Source: a bacterium (GTDB taxonomy: Bacteria > Patescibacteriota > Microgenomatia > Levybacterales > UBA12049). From it: DNA of 9,615 nucleotides. Below, piece by piece: positions 1-6,162 of the stretch; the stretch's first letter is position 1; the number at the start of each line of letters is the position of its first letter. The translations under genes were made by a program, and so were the position numbers. The notes below the pieces were generated by a model. The model made no database searches and was not told the origin of the DNA. It worked only from the letters and a program-made list of their open reading frames with translations. The stretch spans positions 1 to 9,615 of the forward strand of contig JAJYHW010000082.1 of NCBI GenBank assembly GCA_021784535.1, in the 5' to 3' direction.

Positions 1-123
1 GCTATTGTAAAACTTTGCTAATTCCACCGGATCACCACTATCTCTTAAGTTGATAAAATTAACACCTTTTACAACGCGTCCGCAATCAACATCAAGACAG
101 GGAATAATTCGCTTAGCTAACAT
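1..123 (-). CDS. hisF: Imidazole glycerol phosphate synthase cyclase subunit HisF, N-terminal 41 codons (runs off window)
   Basis: HisF is the cyclase subunit of imidazole glycerol phosphate synthase; with ammonia from HisH it converts PRFAR to imidazole glycerol phosphate and AICAR in the cytoplasm. The visible protein begins MLAKRIIPCLDVDCGRVVKG, the first beta strand of the HisF (beta/alpha)8 barrel, with the catalytic Asp at residue 11 (PCLDV). The following GVNFINLRDSGDPVELA segment is also family-typical. The ATG at 123-121 is preceded by a strong Shine-Dalgarno. The gene overlaps the end of hisA by 11 nt in another frame, the usual order at the end of a his operon. Only the first 41 of about 250 residues are visible, so the rest of the gene cannot be judged. 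Confidence 0.95.
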   Translation of the reverse strand, partial: MLAKRIIPCLDVDCGRVVKGVNFINLRDSGDPVELAKFYNS

Positions 124-823
124 TTAATGCCTCCTTTAAAGTAAATCTTTTTTCATAAAGCGCTTTGCCTATAATCGCTTCTTCGACTTTTAACTCTTTT
201 AGTTTTTTAATAGCATCAAGAGATGCAACTCCTCCGCTGGCGATAATTGGCACGTGAATGTTCCTTTTTAATGTTTTGATCTCTTGATAGTTTGGTTCTG
301 TTAACATTCCATCTCTCACCACATCGGTATAAAGAATTTTCTTCACGCCCAATTTTTCCAGCAACATTGCAGTATCCATAATTTTTTTATCGCTCTTTCC
401 AATCCATCCTTTTTTAACTAATACTCCATTTTTCGTTTCTAAAGCAATTACTAGCTTATCAGCATAATTTTTTACTATCTCCTTAAGCGATTCTTCATCT
501 TCTAAAGCGACAGTCCCCAAAACAACACGTGCAACTCCGCTATCCAATAGTTTTTCTACTGTTTGATTATTACGAATTCCTCCACCTACCTGAATAGGTA
601 TACGAACAGATCGTACAATTTTTTTAATAATTTCTAAATTTTGCTGGCTGCCGTTTTTTGCACCATCCAAATCAACAATATGCAGCATTTTGGCTCCTTG
701 TATTTCCCACTGTTTTGCAACAAGAACCGGATCATCAGCATACACTTTCACACTTTCAAAATCGCCCTGAGTAAGCCTTACACAGTTACCACTCTTTATA
801 TCAATTGCTGGAATAACTAACAT
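113..823 (-). CDS. hisA: ProFAR isomerase HisA
   Basis: HisA is the (beta/alpha)8 isomerase that opens the ribose of ProFAR to give PRFAR, the substrate of HisF-HisH. The N-terminus MLVIPAIDIKSGNCVRL carries the catalytic-base Asp at residue 8. The phosphate-binding IQVGGGIR motif and the late IIASGGVASLDAI and IIGKALYE segments match the family, and 236 aa is the usual length. The reading frame continues four codons upstream to a TTG at 835, but the ribosome binding site (828-833) lies between that TTG and the ATG at 823, so the ATG is the start. The gene overlaps hisH by 7 nt and hisF by 11 nt. One oddity: the second catalytic acid, Asp in the usual SLDxxxG segment, is Glu here (E129, in IALETKNG). 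The family assignment is still secure. Confidence 0.95.
   Translation of the reverse strand: MLVIPAIDIKSGNCVRLTQGDFESVKVYADDPVLVAKQWEIQGAKMLHIVDLDGAKNGSQQNLEIIKKIVRSVRIPIQVGGGIRNNQTVEKLLDSGVARVVLGTVALEDEESLKEIVKNYADKLVIALETKNGVLVKKGWIGKSDKKIMDTAMLLEKLGVKKILYTDVVRDGMLTEPNYQEIKTLKRNIHVPIIASGGVASLDAIKKLKELKVEEAIIGKALYEKRFTLKEALNVS
130..137 (-). promoter_or_regulatory. Ribosome binding site of hisF
   Basis: The minus strand reads AAAGGAGG, six bases before the hisF ATG (123-121). It lies inside the last codons of hisA and fixes the hisF start. Confidence 0.85.
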
Positions 824-1419
824 ACTACCTCCCAAAAGTTCTTTAACAATCGCAAACCAACGTCCCCACTTTTTTCAGGGTGAAATTGGACACCATAAAT
901 ATTGTCTTTTTCAAGAACACTACAAAACTTAAAGCCATACTCAGTTTTACCATTTGAAGTATCCCCATCGTCTGGTTCGCAATAGTAAGAATTCACGAAA
1001 TAAAAATAACTATTATTTTTGACATCTCTTAACAAGATTGAATCTTCAATTTTTTCTATCTGATTCCATCCGATTTGAGGCACTTTCAAAGTTGTACTAA
1101 ACTTCTTGACCTTACCCTTTACCAGCCCTAAGCATTCAACATCTCCTTCTTCGCTTGATGAAAATAATAATTGCATTCCTAAACAAATTCCAAGAATCGG
1201 TATGCCTTTATTAATTTGTTCTATTACAACCTTGTCTATACCTTTTGCTTTGAGATTTTTCATTCCTTGTCCAGCAGCACCAACACCTGGCAAAATGAGA
1301 GCATTAGAATTTTTGAGCACTTCAATATCACCTGAAATATCATAAGGAATTTCAAGTTTTCTTAATGCGTTTGCAACGCTTGCTAGATTACCTAGATCAT
1401 AATCAATGACAGTTATCAT
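817..1419 (-). CDS. hisH: Imidazole glycerol phosphate synthase glutaminase subunit HisH
   Basis: HisH is the class I glutamine amidotransferase that hydrolyses glutamine and passes ammonia through the HisF barrel. The 200-aa protein has the N-terminal DYDLGNLASV strand, the oxyanion-loop PGVG motif at 44-47, the nucleophile Cys79 in GICLGMQLLF, and the His180/Glu182 pair in GVQFHPEKSG that completes the catalytic triad. All triad residues are present, so it should be active. Two positions that are usually His are changed: PHxGWN is PQIGWN (Q116) and FVHSYY is FVNSYY (N143). The start ATG overlaps the hisB stop as ATGA, and only a weak AAAGGA precedes it, so translation is probably coupled to hisB. 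Its end overlaps the hisA start by 7 nt. Confidence 0.95.
   Translation of the reverse strand: MITVIDYDLGNLASVANALRKLEIPYDISGDIEVLKNSNALILPGVGAAGQGMKNLKAKGIDKVVIEQINKGIPILGICLGMQLLFSSSEEGDVECLGLVKGKVKKFSTTLKVPQIGWNQIEKIEDSILLRDVKNNSYFYFVNSYYCEPDDGDTSNGKTEYGFKFCSVLEKDNIYGVQFHPEKSGDVGLRLLKNFWEVVC
828..833 (-). promoter_or_regulatory. Ribosome binding site that sets the hisA start
   Basis: The minus strand reads GGGAGG, four bases before the ATG at 823-821. It lies downstream of the possible TTG at 835, which rules that TTG out as the start. Confidence 0.8.
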
Positions 1420-2006
1420 AGTTTTCCTTTCGTTGAAGGGACTTGGTCTTTCATTCGTTCATCTATCTTACAAGCCATACGAATAGCACGAGCTGTAGCT
1501 TTAAAGATTGCCTCAATTTTGTGGTGCTCATTTTCTCCATTTTTAACTTTGATATAAAGATTTACTTTCGCATTTTGTGCAAAAGCATCCCAAAAATGCT
1601 TTATAAGCTCAGTTGATAAATCACCGACTTTTTCTCTCACAAATGGACACTCAAAACGGAATGAATATCTACCTGCAAAATCTATTGCAACTGTTGCTAA
1701 TGCTTCATCCATTGGTAAGATAAAAAATCCATAACGATTTATGCCTTTCTTATCACCTAAGGCTTTTGCGAAAGCTTCACCTAATACAATCCCAATATCT
1801 TCAACCGTGTGGTGCTCATCAATATATGTATCTCCTTTTGCTTTAACACTCAAATCAAATAAGCCGTGTTTAGCAAAAAGATCTAACATGTGAGTAAGAA
1901 AGCCAATTGGAATATCTGTCTCTCTTTTCCCTGCACCATCAATATTTAATGAGATACTTATGTCAGTTTCATTTGTTTTCCTATTTATTGTTGCATTACG
2001 GTTCAT
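1416..2006 (-). CDS. hisB: Imidazoleglycerol-phosphate dehydratase (monofunctional HisB)
   Basis: This enzyme dehydrates imidazole glycerol phosphate to imidazole acetol phosphate, the step just before HisC. It is a 196-aa single-domain protein, the normal length of the monofunctional form. All residues expected as ligands of the two-manganese site are visible: His39 in HMLD, the first HHxxE (H65, H66, E69), His137 in TELIKHFW, and the second HHxxE (H161, H162, E165). The proteobacterial form carries an N-terminal HAD phosphatase; here that domain is at the end of the preceding gene and is separated by an ATGA overlap (2003-2006). A strong AAGGAGG at 2016-2022, nine bases upstream, gives this cistron its own ribosome site inside the end of the previous gene. 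Confidence 0.96.
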   Translation of the reverse strand: MNRNATINRKTNETDISISLNIDGAGKRETDIPIGFLTHMLDLFAKHGLFDLSVKAKGDTYIDEHHTVEDIGIVLGEAFAKALGDKKGINRYGFFILPMDEALATVAIDFAGRYSFRFECPFVREKVGDLSTELIKHFWDAFAQNAKVNLYIKVKNGENEHHKIEAIFKATARAIRMACKIDERMKDQVPSTKGKL

Positions 2007-3565
2007 TTAGTTATTCCTCCTTCCTTTAATGCTTTATAAAAATCACCATTAGTTTGCATAGGAACAAACTTAACGCTTAAATTCTTTGCAAACATTTTGT
2101 CGGTTTCTCTATCTCCACAGATGAAAGAATTATCTTTATCTAATTGGTTATTTCTTAGGAACTTTTTAACAAGACCTATTTTGGGTTTTCTACAACCACA
2201 TTTCTTTGATTGCATGTGTGGACAAATAAATATTTTCTTAAATTTAATTCCGTTTTCTTCAAAAATACTAAGCATCTTATTTTGAGGTGCTTCAAAATCA
2301 GTCTGTGGAAATGAAGAAGTTCCTAAACCATCTTGATTAGTGACCATAATTAGCTCGTACCCTTGTTTGATAAGTACTTTCAGACCTTTAGTTACACCAT
2401 CTAAAATTTTTAATTTTTCAATGCTATCTATTTGGAATGTATCTTGAGGCTCAAATATAAGTGTCCCATCTCGATCAATGAAGGCAAACTTCTTTTTTTC
2501 GTTTTTGTTTAATATTGCATTTTGGTAGACCTTAATAAATCGCTTCATTTGTTCAGTCGTACCAATGGTTAAACGGAGAGTTCCTTCAATATTTGTTTTA
2601 TCTTGTGGACGAACTAAAATACCATTCTTTCTTAGGATTTCTGCTTCTTCCTCAACTTTTGGTCTATAAAGTAAGAAATTAGCAGTGGATTGATAAAAGA
2701 TTATATCGTTCTTACTAAAAAATTCTTCAACCATTGGCTTTGATTGGCTCATTATTTCATTTGAGTACTTTTTTATTGCTTTTATATCATCAAATGCAGC
2801 AAGAGAAGCTGAGTAAGCAATCATATTCACGTCATATGGCCCACGAACTTTTAATAACTCACTAATGTAAACATCTGATGCAACAATATATCCAACACGT
2901 AGAGAAGGAAGACCGAAAGCTTTTGATAATGTTCTGGTGACAATAATGTTTGGGTATTTCTTAATCAATGGAATAGTAGTTACTTTTGAATAATCAAAAT
3001 ATGCCTCATCTACAAACAAAATTGTATTTGGGGCTTTTTTAGCAATTTCTTCAATACTATCTATTGGAATTGGTGTTCCTGTTGGATTGTTTGGATTACA
3101 AAGTACGATAAGTTTTACAGAGTCGTTAATCATTTCTAAAACTTCCTTTAATGGAAATGACAAATCCTCTTTTTTGAATAATGGACGAAGAATTTTATTG
3201 CCCATTATTTGAGCAGATTGTGAAAACATAGGAAAGCTAGGAGTTGGGATAATGACAGTATCACCAACATCCGTAAAAGTACGAAAAATTAAATCTATTG
3301 CTTGATCAGATCCATTTGTAATCATCACTTGGCTTGCTCTAACTCCCACAAATTGACTTATCTTTTTCTCAAGATTTCCATACTCTGGATAGAGCTGTAA
3401 TTTATTGGACCTCAAGAAATTTTGAATGGCCTTCTGCACATTTATAGAAGGTGGCAATGTCCGCTCATTAAAATCAAGAAGAATGCCACTAAATTCCCTC
3501 CTTCCTGCTAAAGGAGGATTATATGGATTCATTTCTTGAATTCTTGGTAAAGCTAAGTTCTTCAT
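2003..3565 (-). CDS. hisC: Bifunctional histidinol-phosphate aminotransferase / HAD histidinol-phosphatase (HisC fused to the HisB N-terminal domain)
   Basis: This 520-aa fusion should catalyse two consecutive steps: imidazole acetol phosphate to histidinol phosphate, then to histidinol. Residues 1 to about 353 are a class I/II PLP aminotransferase of HisC type, with NPNNPTG at 157-163, Asp186 and Tyr189 in DEAYFDY, the PLP lysine K215 in TRTLSKAFG, and R223 in SLRVGY. Residues about 358-520 are a HAD phosphatase. They show the FIDRDGTL motif (nucleophile D364, D366), VTNQDGLG (T409), a zinc-binding cluster C448, H450, C456, C458 in an ICPH...CGCRKP setting, and GDRETD (D485, D489). The wording of these motifs matches the N-terminal half of E. 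coli HisB more than GmhB. The frame is open across the junction with no stop. The ATGA overlaps at both ends imply translational coupling; no clear ribosome site precedes the start. Confidence 0.93.
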   Translation of the reverse strand: MKNLALPRIQEMNPYNPPLAGRREFSGILLDFNERTLPPSINVQKAIQNFLRSNKLQLYPEYGNLEKKISQFVGVRASQVMITNGSDQAIDLIFRTFTDVGDTVIIPTPSFPMFSQSAQIMGNKILRPLFKKEDLSFPLKEVLEMINDSVKLIVLCNPNNPTGTPIPIDSIEEIAKKAPNTILFVDEAYFDYSKVTTIPLIKKYPNIIVTRTLSKAFGLPSLRVGYIVASDVYISELLKVRGPYDVNMIAYSASLAAFDDIKAIKKYSNEIMSQSKPMVEEFFSKNDIIFYQSTANFLLYRPKVEEEAEILRKNGILVRPQDKTNIEGTLRLTIGTTEQMKRFIKVYQNAILNKNEKKKFAFIDRDGTLIFEPQDTFQIDSIEKLKILDGVTKGLKVLIKQGYELIMVTNQDGLGTSSFPQTDFEAPQNKMLSIFEENGIKFKKIFICPHMQSKKCGCRKPKIGLVKKFLRNNQLDKDNSFICGDRETDKMFAKNLSVKFVPMQTNGDFYKALKEGGITK

Positions 3566-4857
3566 GATTTTATAAATCTAATTGACACTGAATTTTTGTG
3601 TGCAGGTAATTGTTCTACTGCTGCCACAGTTTCAACTGACTTTTTAATTTTTCGCAAGCCATCTTTAGTACATTTCTGTACTTGCATCCATTTTCCATAA
3701 GCATCTACTCCCAAAGGTGGATACATTTTTGCCATACCCCCTGTTGGTAAAACGTGGTTAGCTCCTGTTGCATAATCTCCTGTAGCTTTAGAAGTCCAAT
3801 TTCCCACAAATACTGAGCCAGCATTAGTTATCTTCTTCACTATACTGTCTGCATTTTTTGTCATAATTTCCAAATGCTCAGGAGCATATTCATTAGTAAA
3901 CGCAAAAGCTTCGTCAAGTGAGTCCACTACAGCAAACAAACCATATCTTCTAATGGATTCCCTAGCTCTTGCCTCTGTTGAAAGCTGAGGTAATTGTTTT
4001 TCAATTTCTTTAATAGTTTTCTCTGCAATTTCTTGAGAGGTTGTAATAAGCACACATGCTGAGTCTTCTCCGTGTTCTCCATCTGCTAAAAGATCAGCTG
4101 CAATATAGGCAGGATTTGCAGTTTTATCAGCTATTATGAAGACTTCCGAAGGTCCAGCTGGCATATCAATACTGATTGTTTCCAGAGCAAGCATTTTTGC
4201 AGCAGTAACATATGAGTTGCCTGCTCCAAAGATTTTATAAACATTTGGGATGCTTTCAGTACCAAATGTCATAGCTGCAATTGCTTCTGCTCCTCCAGTT
4301 TTATAGATTTTAGTTAGACCGATCATGTCAGCTGCTACAAGTGTAGGAGCTGGAATTTGCCCATTACCTCTGGCTGGGGAACACATAATGATTTCTTTAC
4401 ATCCTGCTATTTGTGCTGGAATAGCACTCATCAATACAGAAGAGGGGTAAATTGCTTTTCCTCCTGGAATGTATAAACCAACTCTTTCTATTGGTCGCCA
4501 TTCTCTCCATACTTTAATTCCTTTTTCAGTATTTACTACTGTATCCATCTTTTCTGGAAGTTGTGCTTGATGTACAGCAGTGATATTTTTTATCATCTGC
4601 TTTATTCCTGATATAAACTCTTTGCTTACTTCCTTATACGCTTGTTCTATCTCTTCATTAGAAACTAGTAGAGATGTATAATTTTCCTCCCCAAATCTTC
4701 TCTTATAATCATCAACAAGCACTTTATCACCGTCTCTCCTGACAGCTTCCATTGTTGCTCGGACTTTAGGCATGATTTCAGGATTCATTCCAGCAGAACG
4801 CTTAACAATTCTTTGGTAATCATTTTTTGATAAGTCTTTTAATTTTGTAACTTTCAT
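3562..4857 (-). CDS. hisD: Histidinol dehydrogenase HisD
   Basis: HisD catalyses the last two steps, oxidising histidinol through histidinal to histidine with two NAD+. At 431 aa it has the standard length. Family motifs are present throughout: VGLYIPGG, NxxxVTAAK, DMPAGPSEV (S237), the acid/base pair E327-H328 in YAPEHLE, and the zinc ligands D361 (TGDYATGANHVLPTG), H420 (LPAH) and H262 (GEHG). The fourth zinc ligand, normally Gln in the QAEH motif (Gln259 in E. coli), is Asp259 here (ADGEHG). The start ATG has AAGGAG upstream at 4863-4868, overlapping the end of hisG, with a 9-nt gap between the genes. The end overlaps the hisC fusion as ATGA. Confidence 0.96.
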   Translation of the reverse strand: MKVTKLKDLSKNDYQRIVKRSAGMNPEIMPKVRATMEAVRRDGDKVLVDDYKRRFGEENYTSLLVSNEEIEQAYKEVSKEFISGIKQMIKNITAVHQAQLPEKMDTVVNTEKGIKVWREWRPIERVGLYIPGGKAIYPSSVLMSAIPAQIAGCKEIIMCSPARGNGQIPAPTLVAADMIGLTKIYKTGGAEAIAAMTFGTESIPNVYKIFGAGNSYVTAAKMLALETISIDMPAGPSEVFIIADKTANPAYIAADLLADGEHGEDSACVLITTSQEIAEKTIKEIEKQLPQLSTEARARESIRRYGLFAVVDSLDEAFAFTNEYAPEHLEIMTKNADSIVKKITNAGSVFVGNWTSKATGDYATGANHVLPTGGMAKMYPPLGVDAYGKWMQVQKCTKDGLRKIKKSVETVAAVEQLPAHKNSVSIRFIKS

Positions 4858-4866
4858 AATTTCTCC

Positions 4867-5742
4867 TTAAATAATCATTTTTTCTATCGGTAAAACAATA
4901 ATTCCTGATGCTCCAACTTGTTTAAGTTTCTCAATTGTCTCCCAAAACACATCTTCTTTAATAACTGTTTGTACTGACAACCATCCCTCTTCTGCTAAAG
5001 AGGAAATTGTTGGAGATTTCAAACCTGGAATAATCTTTTTGATTTTAGGTAGTACATCTTCGGGAGCATTCATCATTACATACTTATAATCTTTTGCAGA
5101 AAGTACGCCTTTAAAACGTGTTATTAATTTCTCAAGTAAATCTTTCTTACCATTTCTTAAAGCTTCCTCGTTGGCAATTAAAACAGCTTCAGATTCATAA
5201 ATTTTTGTTAAGGCTCGCAGATCATTTAAAGCAAGAGTACTTCCAGTTGAAGTTAGATCAACTATTGCCTGTGCTACTCCAAGAGCAGGAGTAATCTCTA
5301 CTGACCCACTAATACTAACTACTTCTACTGGAATACTATTTTCTTTGAAGAACTTTTTTGTTGATTCAGGATAGGAAGTTGCGACTGTCTTTCCTTTCAA
5401 GTCTTGTATATCAAAAATCTCTGATTCTTTCGGAACTGCCAACGTTAATGAGCAAAACCCATATCCTAAATTGAGTAATTTTCTTGCTTTGGGCTTTTCT
5501 TCAATAAGAATATTTTGTCCCACAATACCAAGATCAACAGTTCCCGACGCGACGTAATCAGGGCTGTCGTGATCACGAACATATAAAATTTCCAAAGGAA
5601 AATTCCTGCATGATGAGAAAAGTTTTTGCTTGTAACTCTCAAACTCAAGACCTGATCGCCGCAAAAATTCAAGCGTTTCATCAGTCAAACGCCCTTGTTT
5701 TTGTATCGCCAGTTTTAAATTTTTATTATTTAAATTTGCCAT
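4867..5742 (-). CDS. hisG: ATP phosphoribosyltransferase, long form (HisG)
   Basis: HisG commits ATP and PRPP to the pathway by forming phosphoribosyl-ATP. The 291-aa protein is the long form: a two-lobed catalytic part (residues about 8-215) plus a C-terminal HisG_C regulatory domain (about 216-291, ending IIVLPIEKMI), where the family binds histidine for feedback inhibition. It therefore should not need the HisZ subunit of short forms. The family signature at 149-173 includes the PRPP-binding DLTSTGSTL loop (162-170). Segments such as KYVMMNAP and GASGIIVLPIEKM are close to E. coli HisG. It is the first gene of the operon. GGAG at 5748-5751 lies five bases before the ATG, directly after the leader terminator. 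Confidence 0.96.
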   Translation of the reverse strand: MANLNNKNLKLAIQKQGRLTDETLEFLRRSGLEFESYKQKLFSSCRNFPLEILYVRDHDSPDYVASGTVDLGIVGQNILIEEKPKARKLLNLGYGFCSLTLAVPKESEIFDIQDLKGKTVATSYPESTKKFFKENSIPVEVVSISGSVEITPALGVAQAIVDLTSTGSTLALNDLRALTKIYESEAVLIANEEALRNGKKDLLEKLITRFKGVLSAKDYKYVMMNAPEDVLPKIKKIIPGLKSPTISSLAEEGWLSVQTVIKEDVFWETIEKLKQVGASGIIVLPIEKMII

Positions 5743-5754
5743 ATTTTCTCCAAC

Positions 5755-5872
5755 AAAAAACCTCCCGTTCCATATAAATCATTTTCCTTTGTCCTTCTCC
5801 TTTTAGGAGAGGGTTAGGGTGAGGTTTTTAAACTCACACTAAAAGTTGTAATGATATATAAGGAACGAGAGG
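5755..5872 (-). terminator. T-box regulated intrinsic terminator before hisG
   Basis: The minus-strand arm 5872-5850 (starting CCUCUCGUUCC) pairs with the arm 5783-5761 (ending GGAACGGGAGG). This is a 23-nt stem with two U-U mismatches and one G-U pair, and six U follow at 5760-5755. The loop is unusually long at 66 nt and contains a REP-like repeat. The terminator ends about 12 nt before the hisG ATG, so readthrough decides expression of the whole operon. Confidence 0.87.
5793..5837. repeat. REP-like palindromic repeat in the terminator loop
   Basis: The plus strand has a 9-bp hairpin (CCTTCTCCT, TTT, AGGAGAGGG at 5793-5813, one T-G pair), then TTAGGGTGAGG, then a second small hairpin (GTGAG 5819-5823 with CTCAC 5833-5837). 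The string GGAGAGGGTTAGGGTGAGG resembles short intergenic repeats that I recall from many bacterial genomes. Only this copy is in the window, so repeat status cannot be shown here. Confidence 0.55.
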
Positions 5873-5905
5873 CAATAAAAAAGGACCTCCCGCGGTCCCA
5901 TCCTT
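5860..5905 (-). promoter_or_regulatory. T-box antiterminator
   Basis: Helix A1 pairs AAGGA (minus 5905-5901) with UCCUU (5864-5860). The 7-nt bulge UGGGACC occupies 5900-5894. Helix A2 pairs GCGGGAGG (5893-5886) with CCUCUCGU (5872-5865), eight pairs including two G-U. The loop is 13 nt (5885-5873). This 5-bp, 7-nt bulge, 8-bp layout is the classic T-box antiterminator. The 3' strand is also one arm of the terminator at 5755-5872, so the two folds exclude each other. Confidence 0.87.
5877..5898 (-). terminator. Small terminator-like hairpin overlapping the T-box core
   Basis: On the minus strand GGACC (5898-5894) pairs with GGUCC (5887-5883) around a 6-nt loop, followed by six U (5882-5877). 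It uses part of the T-box bulge and the 5' arm of antiterminator helix A2, so it competes with the antiterminator. With only five strong base pairs it may act as a weak terminator or pausing element; its role is inferred. Confidence 0.5.
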
Positions 5906-6089
5906 TTTGTTTGCATATTGCTATCCAAACCTCTTAATGGCGACTCCGCGTAGCGACATCGTCTGTTATATTTAACGGTCTAACTTCCGTAAGGCATTTT
6001 GGCCTTCAGCTTGTGGATCGTGACTCCACTTCTTATCCCGCATTGCTTACGCGATATGGGACAAACGCTTTTTGTATTCAATTGAATAA

Positions 6090-6118
6090 AGTATAACGAA
6101 AACTTCCAATACTGTCAA
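6090..6118 (-). promoter_or_regulatory. Promoter of the his operon
   Basis: On the minus strand a perfect -35 TTGACA (6118-6113) is separated by 17 nt from a near-perfect -10 TATACT (6095-6090). The predicted transcription start is near 6083, about 340 nt upstream of hisG. Such a strong core promoter fits control by leader attenuation instead of by initiation. Confidence 0.88.
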
Positions 6119-6126
6119 GTTTGTCC

Positions 6127-6156
6127 TTGCAAAGCAACACCTGTATCCTCTATAGT
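6127..6156 (+). promoter_or_regulatory. Promoter of the 117-aa gene, predicted leaderless
   Basis: TTGCAA (6127-6132), an 18-nt spacer and TATAGT (6151-6156) precede the ATG at 6163 by exactly six bases, so the expected start of transcription is the A of the ATG. Its -35 lies 8 bp from the -35 of the divergent his promoter. Confidence 0.6.
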
Positions 6157-6162
6157 AAATAT

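Larger units (their letters stand above)
5755..6082 (-). promoter_or_regulatory. T-box riboswitch leader of the his operon, predicted to sense tRNA-His
   Basis: The roughly 330-nt leader between the promoter and hisG holds the T-box core AGGATGGGACCGCGG (minus, 5904-5890). Just 5' of it is a Stem III-like hairpin (GTTTG 5930-5926 with CAAAC 5913-5909), and 3' of it are mutually exclusive antiterminator and terminator arms. In this family, uncharged tRNA bound through codon-anticodon pairing and its 3' end stabilises the antiterminator and lets transcription continue. The bulge begins UGGG, complementary to a CCCA tRNA end, which fits the C73 discriminator of tRNA-His. The 5' part (5950-6070) can form several hairpins and a possible long-range helix (6060-6069 with 5952-5963). 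I could not place the AGUA/specifier-loop motifs of a classic Stem I or assign the specifier triplet; CAC occurs at 6022-6020 and 6015-6013. Confidence 0.88.

Noticed and set aside
824..835. Four extra N-terminal codons of hisA from a TTG at 835
   Set aside because: The ribosome binding site GGGAGG lies inside this stretch, and HisA proteins begin with the strand that starts at the ATG at 823.
5784..5849. CRISPR or tandem repeat unit
   Set aside because: Only one copy of the palindromic motif is present in the window, with no spacers and no neighbouring cas genes.
5939..6030. tRNA gene in the GC-richer part of the his leader
   Set aside because: A GTGGA/TCCAC stem with a 7-nt loop looks like an anticodon arm, but there is no acceptor stem, no T-arm GTTCGA-type sequence and no consistent cloverleaf. 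The position inside the T-box leader explains the structure.
6121..6162. Longer form of the 117-aa protein from a TTG at 6121
   Set aside because: This segment contains the likely -35 and -10 boxes of the gene, and the TTG has no ribosome site.
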